Made by a program: the position numbers and the translations under genes. A model generated the notes under the pieces. The model searched no databases, had not been told where the DNA came from, and saw only the letters and a program-made list of their open reading frames with translations. This document shows positions 51,461 through 60,102 of a stretch of 64,000 nt of DNA, in pieces; position 1 is the stretch's first letter, and each line of letters starts with the position of its first letter. The DNA comes from Brachionus manjavacas (lineage: Eukaryota > Rotifera > Eurotatoria > Ploima > Brachionidae): NCBI GenBank assembly GCA_019054805.1, contig JAHQIY010000054.1:1-64000 (forward strand), read 5' to 3'.

Positions 51461-53090
51461 CTATTATATTAACATTAATAGCCAGTATGCTTATATTTCC
51501 TATCGTATCATTAAGACTGGATAATAATTTTTATGTGTGTGATACACCAAACTACGATAATGTTGCAAACATTCCGGTTTTAAACCTTGAAGAGGACTGC
51601 GCCATAAAACACTCAAAATTAGAGACATTACTTACAAAACATTCTAATTTTAAGTATATGGAAATATTGATAAAGCAAAATTTAGCAATTGATGGTCATG
51701 GTTATGAATGCAGTAAAAAATTTATCAAAGTAAGCACCTATACTAACTTTTTTGGAGCTAGAAGAAGTAAAAGAAATGTAGACATACAAAAATTAAGTAA
51801 ATTAGAATGTGAAATAATGGCACGATCAAAAACATGCAATGGTTTATTAATGTTTTGTAAAGATGGAAATTGTGAGTTTGACGAAAACCCAATTGAAAAC
51901 TTCAAATGGCTTAGTACAGTTCTAACTACTGGATATTACTGTAGACTTCAAAAGACTAAAATAAGATATAAAAATAAAATATTCAAGAAATCTGCAATGC
52001 AGACAACTTAGAATGCAACCTTGGTGATTCAATACTTATATGGAATAAGGAAGTAGTTAACTCTTGTCCATATAGATTATTCTCTTCGTTAAAACTTAAT
52101 TTACCGTACGATAATATATTAAGCAACCCAAGCGGAAATCAAATGTTTAAGGTAATTAAAATATTATTTGAATGCAATTTGAATATCTATGAAACAAGCG
52201 AAGGACTTTTCTTAACATATAATAAGAGTAATCTAACACTACTTAGTGAATCTGAAAATGCAGTTCACGATTTGCTTTTAGCCGATTCAGACAGCATTGA
52301 ACTAAAAACGTTTACGATGATTGATAAGATTAAGGAGGAAATATGCAATTATAAACTTTCGACTATTAGAGCTTTTCGAGAGCACGAGGACAGGTTTAAC
52401 ATACTCTATACCGGCTTTGGCTCATTAGTCCTATATACAAGAGATGGAATTATTTTTGCGCCTAATTGCTCAAAAATAAGTTCCATAAATCTAAATAGCT
52501 ATTCGGATTGTTCATTAGATCCGCAGATAGAATACAGTGAGAACGATAAGGTTGTAAAAGGTTATCTTACAAAAAATAACATTATAAGGAAAGATAATAC
52601 GTTCAACTGTAATAATAAAAGGAATTGGATAAGAAAAATTGGTGCGAAAATAGCAATTATTAATAAAATAAATGTTACCATTATAAATTAAGTCAAATCT
52701 TTTACGATCAATTCATTAGACAGTGAATTGGACAAGTTGACTTTTGGACACGACTCTTCGATCAATACGTTCAACTTAATAGACTACGAAAAGAATTTTT
52801 ATTTTTCTAAAAATAAAAGTAACATTGTAATATACAGTTCAGATTTTGATACAAAATTCTTGCATAATATAAACGAGGTGATAACAAAAATTTATCGTTT
52901 AATAGAAAAATCAGGACTCCTGAGAATTATAATAATTACAGTCGCAGCATTCATGAGTTTAATTTTTATTTATGTTATAATAAAATGCAACTCTCGCTTA
53001 TACAAATGCATAATTAAACGTCGCTTAAATAATAGCTTAAACAAGCGAAGTAGTGCGGAAACGAAGCCAGCAGATGTGCTGATTCAATAA
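51461..53090 (+). pseudogene. env: Element 1 envelope-like glycoprotein
   Basis: Membrane-fusion-type surface protein in the env position, read in the integrase frame. A hydrophobic segment (IILTLIASMLIFPIVSL, about 51,464-51,515) resembles a signal peptide or internal signal anchor. Then comes a cysteine-rich ectodomain with a furin-like RRSKR (51,760-51,775). The frame changes near 51,985 and the ectodomain continues to an in-frame TAA at 52,689. The same frame then ends with a transmembrane segment (IIIITVAAFMSLIFIYVII, about 52,925-52,982) and a short basic cytoplasmic tail. The overall plan is that of retroviral envelopes. I could not assign the glycoprotein to a known viral family. It is broken twice and is described only as an endogenous remnant. 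Confidence 0.7.
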
Positions 53091-53126
53091 ATATTGAAAC
53101 AATTATATTTTTGATTATAAATATGT

Positions 53127-53127
53127 A

Positions 53128-53153
<26 letters not shown>
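53127..53153 (+). repeat. Oligo(A) tract after env in element 1
   Basis: Twenty-seven consecutive A, 36 bp after the env stop and 31 bp before the next ATG. A 28-A tract occupies the equivalent place in element 2 (61,525-61,552). Confidence 0.95.
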
Positions 53154-53158
<5 letters not shown>

Positions 53159-53184
53159 TTTACTTTCGTATCTCACAATATAGA

Positions 53185-53520
53185 ATGGAACATTTTGAAT
53201 CAATTAAGAAAATTATAAATCTTCCAGAGTTCGCATCTAAAGAAGAAAACAAATGGATACTTGAAGAATGGAAAAAACTAACATTTAACCAAAAAGTAAT
53301 ACTTATAAAACAAAAATATCAGAACCTGTCGATAGATAATGTTAAATCACAAATTAATTTAACCAATATTATGGTCAACGATGCAGAAGATTTTATCAGG
53401 AAAAAAGATAAATACAAACAACTTAGAAAACTAATAAGAGAACAAGAAACAAACGAAGATAGAATACACGATAAGATGTTCGAAATAAATCAAAGATTTA
53501 TTTTAAAAAGAAGCAATTAA
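53185..53520 (+). CDS. Element 1 accessory ORF, 111 aa, unknown
   Basis: An intact frame between env and the 3' LTR. It starts 31 bp after the oligo(A) tract, next to a 'ctcacaatatag' acceptor-like end that could allow a spliced subgenomic mRNA. The protein is highly charged and predicted largely helical by eye (IREQETNEDRIHDKMFEI near the end), with one NPxxA-free N-terminal segment rich in aromatic residues. No cysteines and no signal peptide are present. It is one of the few frames in this element without a lesion, which argues it may be functional or recently constrained. The family is not recognised. Confidence 0.6.
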   Translation: MEHFESIKKIINLPEFASKEENKWILEEWKKLTFNQKVILIKQKYQNLSIDNVKSQINLTNIMVNDAEDFIRKKDKYKQLRKLIREQETNEDRIHDKMFEINQRFILKRSN

Positions 53521-53635
53521 CAAACAGTTTTTTTTAATAATCATTTTATCTATTCAATTAATTAATTTTTAATTATATTTTTTTGTCAAACTGAAGTTCT
53601 AAAAATTGAGTTCATCGAGGACGATGCTATCTTAA

Positions 53636-53646
53636 ACGGGGGGATA
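53636..53646 (+). promoter_or_regulatory. Polypurine tract of element 1
   Basis: The sequence acggggggata directly precedes the 3' LTR. It is the expected primer site for plus-strand synthesis, and it contains six consecutive G, as in element 2. Confidence 0.8.
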
Positions 53647-53906
53647 TGTCACTTATTCATCAGCTTGTCAACTGATGCACAAAGATAAGTAAGAATTATA
53701 CTTGTCACGTATCTCAGAAGTTAGACGCTTCGAAATGCTGACATATACATTAAGCATTAAGCTCACATCTTGAGTTAATTATAAGCTCGTGTTCTTGACA
53801 CGAGCATATAGGTATAAATAAGAATTCCATTCTTAGAACTTCAGAACGTTCAAATCTTAAATAAAGCTTTTAAAGATTAAACATTGTTTATTATAAACCG
53901 GTTACA
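53647..53906 (+). repeat. 3' LTR of element 1 (260 bp)
   Basis: It matches the 5' LTR except for c/t and a/t substitutions, one single-base indel and loss of 13 bases straight after the first TGT. It ends GGTTACA and is followed by the TGAA target duplication. The longer start in the 5' LTR and in the inverted relative shows that this copy carries the deletion. Confidence 0.93.
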
Positions 53907-53910
53907 TGAA

Positions 53911-54899
53911 TTCTAGAAATAGGCTACTTTTTCATAGTCTTTGGTGTGACAAAGCTGGTTTGACTTGTCGTCCTACAGAGGAACCCTTTTAGATTGCTAT
54001 AAAAACAATAAAAAATTTCAATTTTATTTTATAAAATCAATAATTAAATAAAAAAATCTATAAAAGATAACTTGATTATTTTTTTCATTGATTTTTTTTA
54101 ATAATAAAAGACACTTTCTATTTACTATTCGGTTTATTTTTAAGTGGATCCTGTCTGGTAAACCGCTTTATTAATTTGTAAGTAGGTTTCATGTAAGTTT
54201 TTGTCACCCGAATTCGACTCCTGGCTATCTTCTTTTTGAACTGGTTTGAAAATACCATTACAGTGCGCAGCAATTTTCAAAATATTTTTTTTCAATATTT
54301 TTTCAAATAAAAAAAATATTTTTATAACACATTTTAAACATAACAAAAGTTTAAAATTCTATACTTTAGGCTGCCTAAACAGTGGTTTAAATGCTTTGTT
54401 AGATTTTGAATTTTATATTATTATTTTTACATTAAGTGGTGGTACAGAGGATGTAGCAGTTGCTACATTCTACAGAATATTTTTTTGCTTGTCCAAAATA
54501 AATCTATGGTGTATTTTATATTTTGTTTCTGATTTTGTACTAAAAATTACGAAATTCTGAATTTTGCAGAATCAGTATATTGGTGGTACAAAGGATGTTT
54601 CTGTTGCTACTATCTATAGAACATGTTTTGCACCTATAGAAGCTGAGCTTTGGCATTTTTATATTTTGTATTTGTTTTTTGTATCAAAATTCACAATGCC
54701 TGCTTCATCTAGTAATTTATAAGAGAATTTGTTTTATCAAGATGGAATAAAATAAATAGAAAAGAAAATCCAAAAGGCTTATATGAGATTTATTAATCAA
54801 AAATATAATTTTGATATATTATAAATTTAAGCCATATTTAATTAAAAGAGTCACTTAAAGTCAAGGAAAAAAAAAAATTTTTATTTCTTCCTACTTATC
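53911..54899. other. Spacer with a diverged direct duplication
   Basis: No complete gene. Near the start a short coding-like stretch ends at TAG about 53,990. A minus-strand frame at 54,167-54,260 is hydrophilic and could be a last exon. The clearest structure is a duplicated unit of about 140 bp (listed separately). The rest is A+T-rich. Confidence 0.45.
54437..54706 (+). repeat. Two diverged copies of a ~140-bp unit
   Basis: Unit 1 begins ggtggtacagaggatgta near 54,437 and unit 2 begins ggtggtacaaaggatgtt near 54,581. Both continue with gttgctac, then a tata-rich tail containing ttttatattttgt. Plus-strand translation gives related peptides (GGTEDVAVATFYR and GGTKDVSVATIYR), so the unit may be a duplicated exon. 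A 'tttgcag' acceptor-like end precedes unit 2. Minus-strand translations are also alike, so the coding strand is unsure. Confidence 0.55.
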
Positions 54900-55365
54900 C
54901 AAACCCTTTATCTAAATTTAATTTTCGGCGGTTTTCGTTTTAAAATCAAATCCGCTTTTTTTTAATGCGTATAAATTCTGGAGTTCATTGTTTCTTTATC
55001 AAGTGTAACTGCTCTTGTACACTAAGTTTTTCCGAGTAATCCTTTGACATTGGTACCATAAAGAAGATAATATTATCGCTGCTACCAATTGAAACCGGTT
55101 AAAAGTAAATATAATGTTAGGTCTTTAAAAGCTTTATTAAGATAATTGAACGGTCTGAAGTTCTAAGAATGGAATCCTTAATTATACCTATATGCTCGTG
55201 TACAGAACACAAGCTTATAATTTAGTCAAGATGTAAGCTAAGTGTTATATATATCTGTCAGCATTTGGAAGCGTCTAGCGTCTGAGATACGTGACTAGTA
55301 TAATTTTAACTTATCTTTGTGCATCAGTTAATAAGCTGATGAATTGCTGATTTAAGAAGGTAACA
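54900..55365 (-). mobile_element. Truncated, inverted relative of element 1
   Basis: On the minus strand this holds one LTR (55,365 down to 55,090, beginning TGTTACC), the conserved primer-binding site (cgctgctaccaat on the plus strand) and the start of gag (MVPMSKDYSEKLSVQE, from about 55,056 downward). It diverges from element 1 by many substitutions and indels, so it is older. The internal part stops about 150 bp into gag near 54,900 and no second LTR is present. Confidence 0.85.
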
Positions 55366-56252
55366 TATTACGAGACTATGTTGCTTTGATACTTTGCAAA
55401 ACTTTAAATTGGGCAAAGTCATTCTCATAAAGAAGGAATTCCTATGGACCAGTATCCAATAAATGTATATGATTTTTACGAGATTATTCATAAGCTATCA
55501 GTTCATCTTTAGATTTTGATATCTGTTCATGTAAAACGAAATATACAAGCCTTCACTCTTTTTTATTTAAAATGAAAAACACAATCAACTTTTTTTAAAA
55601 ATCTAGATTAAAATATTCTAGATTAAAAATTATTTTAAATTTTTTTTTAATTTAGGTAAAATTATTATTTTATAGTTTTAATTAATTTGAATTAATTACC
55701 AATTTATTCTTTGTCTAATCTTTTTAAACGATTTTATAAAATCTTTTCATATCGAGTTTTTCAATTGAGTTGAGTGACAAAGAGATAAATTAATTTATTG
55801 AATCACAGATAATAAAAATGAAGGTAATTTTTAAACCTTTATCTTACAATCACTTATTGAAATTTTCTCAATACTAAGATAACAATAATAAACTTACCCT
55901 TTTTAAAAGGCGGTTAATTGAATAGTAGAACAAAAACCATATATTGCATCAACAAAAATATTCATCAATCCTCATTCTTCGATTTAGAAGTTGATCTAAA
56001 GTTTTTTCCTGCTTAATTTTCGCTCTAAAATATTGAAAAGCCGCATCATCATGTGTTTCAGTTATTTTAAAAAAGAGAGGAATCAGTGATCTAATTTTTT
56101 AACTTCATTAATTAAAACCAAATTAATTGTAAATTTAATCTAATTTAAATTTAATTTTTGTTTTGTTTTCTTTTAACTAAAATGTTTAAGATTATTTTTC
56201 ACAAAACAACCAATTAGAAAAATGTTAACAGTTAACATGAAACCGAATTAAC
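55366..56252. other. A+T-rich spacer
   Basis: I see no gene with convincing support. A few GC-balanced stretches near 55,380-55,480 could be exon remnants. The rest consists of A/T runs. Confidence 0.5.
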
Positions 56253-56256
56253 ATAA

Positions 56257-56503
56257 TGTTGTGGTTTCATACACAACTTCACAAAAAGAGTAATATTCAC
56301 TAGTCCCTCACGCAAGTGAAGGTCTAGAAAATATTACACTATACATGCAACCCATTATATTTTTTTATAAAAAACCACCACTCTTTTCTATAACCACGTT
56401 TCGTTTAATAAACTAGGCCTGAAGGCCCAACAACAAACAATTCTTTTAATTAAAGAACCCCTAAACCTTAGGTAGAAAATAAATACGAGGTAAGACCTCA
56501 ACA
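56257..56503 (+). repeat. 5' LTR of element 2 (247 bp)
   Basis: It starts TGTTGTGG and ends CCTCAACA (terminal TGTTG/CAACA inverted repeat). A polyadenylation-type aataaa lies near the 3' end, and a small palindrome, aggcctgaaggcc, is present. The 3' LTR reads actataaatg where this copy reads actatacatg, so a possible TATA box is altered here. Confidence 0.93.
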
Positions 56504-56504
56504 T

Positions 56505-56516
56505 TGGCGTCCCTAG
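56505..56516 (+). promoter_or_regulatory. Primer-binding site of element 2
   Basis: TGGCGTCCCTAG lies one base after the LTR. The tRNA is not assigned. It differs from the site of element 1, so the two elements use different primers. Confidence 0.8.
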
Positions 56517-56538
56517 TAAACAAATTAAGAATTCAAAA

Positions 56539-58254
56539 ATGTTGTTGTGTACTAACAAACTGTTGCAAATATTAGTTACAATTAGTGTAATGTCTCCAAA
56601 CGTAAATGCACACATTTTCGTTTTTGAAGAGCCATCAAATTGGGAGATTATAAGCAAACTCATAATGGAAGGTGCATTGTTTGTCCGAGATATTTCGTTT
56701 CAATTCGTCAAATGGATGATTTACAAACGAACAATGGAAACACTTGTAACAACCTTATTAATAGTAATAGTAATACTGATTCGATATCAGTTAAAGGCAG
56801 GGAGGCACTCCACGCAGAAATCGAGTTCAGCATCGACCACCAATGTTAATTTGTATAACACATTACAATTGGACGCCCAAGATCATTTACAACCAGACAA
56901 CGGAGGAATTATATATCCGAATCTAGTTCAAATAAACAAAATTCATGTTTTAAACGAAACAATGAATCTTTCAAACTGGATTGCAATGTTAGAATTTTGT
57001 ATAAAAGATAGACATAAGAAAGATTGGGTCGGTACTGCTATAACATATATTTATTCAAACATTATGTCAAAAATAAAAGACCTTCAGAGCCTAATCAAAG
57101 ACGAGAATGGTTTCGAACGCTTAAAAAACGAGTTAAAACATATATTGGATAACCAAACAAAGTCAGAAATTAATTCAGACAACTTAAGCGACTTCAAAAA
57201 TTTTTTCGAAATTAAACAAAAAATTAATCAAACCCTAGAACAATATGCAGAATATTTAAAAATGACGATTGAAAAATTGTTCCCACAAGTTGAATTTGAA
57301 AAACTGGAAAAAATTATCAAACGAAAGTATGTCGAAGGACTTTTCAACAAAAGACTACAAGAAAAATGTAGAGAAAAACTTTCTAGAACAAATCGAAACA
57401 ACGAACAGTTTAGTTTCAAACAATTGGTAGAATATTCGATAAACAAATTCAATGGATATGGTATTGGTATCGAGTCGGAGTCAGACATTGGCAATCAAAC
57501 CGCAGTGAGAATGAGTACAAACAATCAAAATCCAAGTCAAACGAATTTTTCTAATTTAAACAATCGGTATTATAGACGCGACAGTCAACCGTATTACCAT
57601 AAATACAACACGAGATACCAAGAAAAAATAAAACTAGCAACTGAAGCAAACGCAGCCGATTTACGACTGAAAAATGATAGAATAATCGGTAATGCAATTT
57701 TCAACAAAACTTTGGTTAGTTATTTATTCGACACTGGAGCAGATAAAACGATTATCAATCACAAACTGTATCAAAAAATCATACGGGAGGATTCAAGCAC
57801 TAAACTCGTCGAATTCAAAGGATACAAATTGAAATCGTGTAGCTCTGAGTTGAAAATCTGTGGTCAAATAAATTTAAACAATTATCAAGTAACTGCAAAC
57901 CAAAACGAAACTTTTAAAAATGTCTCAATTTTGGTGACAAACCACAATTCAGTGCATGATTGTCTTCTTGGGAGAGATATTTTAAACCATGTAAATATTC
58001 CACTTCTAAACACAAGAGTTATTAAAACGAAAGTTGACGAATTTAGCAAGTTGATAAAACAAAAATTTCATAACAATTCAGAAATAAATTATGCTAAGGA
58101 CATTAACAAAGAAAGTGGTCAAAAAAATTTTAAGCAAGGATTTACAAACAAACGGGTTAATCCAAAGATTAAAATAAATGGAAATGATAATGAAGATTTA
58201 AAAAATCGATTTGAAAAATTATTCGTGCGTAACAAACAAAAAACAATCGGTTGA
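56539..58254 (+). CDS. gag: Element 2 gag-protease
   Basis: An intact 571-residue frame. A capsid-like helical region at about residues 150-310 includes KQKINQTLEQYAEYLKMTIE, typical of Ty3/Gypsy Gag. The protease follows, with FDTGADKTII (catalytic Asp about residue 398) and CLLGRDIL (about 477-484). No CCHC zinc knuckle is seen; a basic Asn/Arg/Tyr-rich stretch (about 330-365) may bind RNA instead. The N-terminus is odd: residues 1-24 look like a signal peptide and residues about 67-81 (ETLVTTLLIVIVILI) form a hydrophobic segment. An overlapping frame (56,640-56,849) is Asn/Ser-rich and could be the real N-terminal reading, with a frameshift near 56,850. The frame ends at TGA 58,252, with pol continuing in another frame. 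Confidence 0.85.
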   Translation: MLLCTNKLLQILVTISVMSPNVNAHIFVFEEPSNWEIISKLIMEGALFVRDISFQFVKWMIYKRTMETLVTTLLIVIVILIRYQLKAGRHSTQKSSSASTTNVNLYNTLQLDAQDHLQPDNGGIIYPNLVQINKIHVLNETMNLSNWIAMLEFCIKDRHKKDWVGTAITYIYSNIMSKIKDLQSLIKDENGFERLKNELKHILDNQTKSEINSDNLSDFKNFFEIKQKINQTLEQYAEYLKMTIEKLFPQVEFEKLEKIIKRKYVEGLFNKRLQEKCREKLSRTNRNNEQFSFKQLVEYSINKFNGYGIGIESESDIGNQTAVRMSTNNQNPSQTNFSNLNNRYYRRDSQPYYHKYNTRYQEKIKLATEANAADLRLKNDRIIGNAIFNKTLVSYLFDTGADKTIINHKLYQKIIREDSSTKLVEFKGYKLKSCSSELKICGQINLNNYQVTANQNETFKNVSILVTNHNSVHDCLLGRDILNHVNIPLLNTRVIKTKVDEFSKLIKQKFHNNSEINYAKDINKESGQKNFKQGFTNKRVNPKIKINGNDNEDLKNRFEKLFVRNKQKTIG

Positions 58255-58420
58255 TCAATTCCGAACCAATGAATCAAGCAAAGGGCAAAAAACCAATACA
58301 ATTCTAGAAATAACTGATAAAAAAGTTAGGTTCGAAAATCCAGTGTCTACTAGTGATGATGTTAAGAAGGTCCGTCAGGAAATTCTGAATCAATTAAAAC
58401 AATTTCGGCCCAGTCAGTAA
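58211..58420 (+). pseudogene. pol: Element 2 gag-pol linker
   Basis: This frame overlaps the end of the gag-protease frame by 44 bp and carries the sequence between protease and RT (KKVRFENPVSTSDDVKKV). The overlap could be a programmed shift or a lesion. It ends at TAA 58,418, and reading resumes in the RT frame near 58,405, indicating a second single-base break. Confidence 0.6.
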
Positions 58421-59283
58421 TCGATTTAACACCGAGCGAAAACAAAAATTTTGCTTTCAAAATTGAACTGTCAAACAGAGACCAAGAACCCATTGCTACA
58501 AAATGTAGACCATTACCTTACAATGTAAAGGATAAAGTTAAACAAGAACTAGACAAACAATTGAAAGCTGGAATAATTCGAAAAAGTAAAAGTGAATGGT
58601 GCTCTGCTCTTAGAGTTGTTGACAAACCTGACGGTTCAATCCGGCTAACAATAGATTATAAACCATTGAATAAGGTCATTAGAGGAGACAGTTACCCGCT
58701 ACCATCTATTCAAGACCTATACAACAAACTGTCTGGTGCTGATACATTCACTAAAATTGACATGAAGTCAGCATATCATCTACCTGTCCACGAGGATTCG
58801 ATAAAATACACCGCCTTTATATGTGAATTCGGTTTGTATGAATATTTATCGATGCCTATGGGTATAAAAACCGCACCATCCTGGTTTCAGCGATTCATCG
58901 AAATGGCTTTAGATAAATTTATTAGACAAGATTTGATGCGTGTCTATTTGGATAATCTGATTATTTTTTCAAATTGTCAAACTCTTGGCTTCAACTCTCA
59001 CAAACAAATAGTATTAGAGATAATAGATACTTTACGCAAACGAAACTTGAAAATTTCATTCGAAAAATGTGAACCCGTTGTCAATGAAATACAACTCCTT
59101 GGAAACGTAATTTCTAAGAATCAAATAAAACCAAACCCAGAAAGAGCAAGTTGTTTAATGAAAAAAAACAAACCAAAAAACGTCCAAGAGCTTCAATGTT
59201 GGCTAGGTATTTCAAATCAGTATAGAAAATTTATTGAAAATTATGCGGAAGTTGCAAAACCTTTATATGATTTAATGGATTAA
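58405..59283 (+). pseudogene. pol: Element 2 reverse transcriptase, catalytic Asp lost
   Basis: RT blocks are in order: a KAGIIRKSKSEW entry, LTIDYKPLNKVI, FTKIDMKSAYH (first catalytic Asp), LSMPMGIKTAPSWFQ and the catalytic box, which reads YLDN in place of YLDD. The second Asp codon is AAT at 58,954-58,956. In all RTs this Asp binds catalytic metal, so the enzyme is expected to be inactive. An in-frame TAA at 59,281 closes the frame before RNase H, which continues in the same frame. Confidence 0.9.
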
Positions 59284-60102
59284 AAAAACGTTCCAGACAA
59301 CTGTCGTAAGCGAAACGGAGCTGTTAATGGGAGAAAAGTTCTTTTAACATGGAATGACTCAGCTCAAACAAATTTTGAAAACTTAAAACAAACGTTGTGT
59401 AGCAACTTAGTGTTGGCGTTACCCGATTTCAACAAACCGTTCAATGTATCGACTGATGCAAGTGAATATGGCTATGGTGCTGTATTGGAGCAGCAACAAG
59501 ATGATGGTAGTGCCCGACCGATCGCATATTTTTCAAAGAATTATACGTCGGCCCAAAGAAATTATTCGACGCCCGAAAAAGAACTACTGGCTCTAGTTAT
59601 GGCTATCGAATATTTCCACCAATATCTATATGGTAAACCATTTCTCATCAAAACAGTCCACCTACCACTCACTTGGATACAAACAAAGAAAAACACTCAC
59701 GCAAGATTAGAACGCTGGTTATTACGGCTGAGTATTTACGATTTCGAAATATTTCATGTGCCTGGTAAAGAAAACATTGTGGCAGACAATTTCTCAAGAT
59801 TGCCAGATGAAAACGAAGTAAACACTGATCAATACGCTGATTATTTTGACACACTTGTTGCCGAAATTTTCGAAGAAAAAAGTGATGATAACGTCACTCT
59901 AGTAAATAAAAAATCAATTGAAATTAACGAGATTACAGACTCGATCGAAACAATTTCATTTATTGATGAACAAACGCAAGATGCCGACATTGTGTGGATT
60001 TTAAATTTAATTAAACAAAATCCAGATACAAAACCAGAAGTAAAAATATTCGAAAATACAATGCAGAGACTTTTTATAGAGAATATGGCAATTTACGTTT
60101 AG
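59284..60102 (+). pseudogene. pol: Element 2 RNase H
   Basis: In frame with RT after the TAA at 59,281. STDASEYGYGAVLEQ carries the first Asp and YSTPEKELLALVMA the Glu. The usual T-D-H motif reads T-V-H (GTC at 59,656), so the third acidic residue is lost. The segment ends with VADNFSRLP, which keeps the last Asp. An acidic linker leads to a frame change near 60,070. Confidence 0.88.

Larger units (their letters stand above)
46674..53906 (+). mobile_element. Ty3/Gypsy LTR retrotransposon with chromodomain and envelope (element 1)
   Basis: A complete-length element flanked by a 4-bp target duplication (TGAA at 46,670-46,673 and 53,907-53,910). Order is LTR, primer-binding site, gag, protease, RT, RNase H, integrase with chromodomain, envelope-like glycoprotein, a small extra ORF, polypurine tract and LTR. 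RT-RNase H before integrase places it in Ty3/Gypsy. The LTRs differ by two substitutions, one single-base indel and a 13-bp deletion. Coding lesions include frame changes near 47,110, 47,833, 49,245, 49,690 and 51,985, and in-frame stops at 49,388, 49,661, 50,551 and 52,689. It is therefore non-autonomous as read. Confidence 0.95.

Noticed and set aside
54246..54560. 104-residue plus-strand frame in the spacer
   Set aside because: The first half is low-complexity Phe/Ile/Lys; only the part overlapping the duplicated ~140-bp unit looks structured, and that is reported separately.
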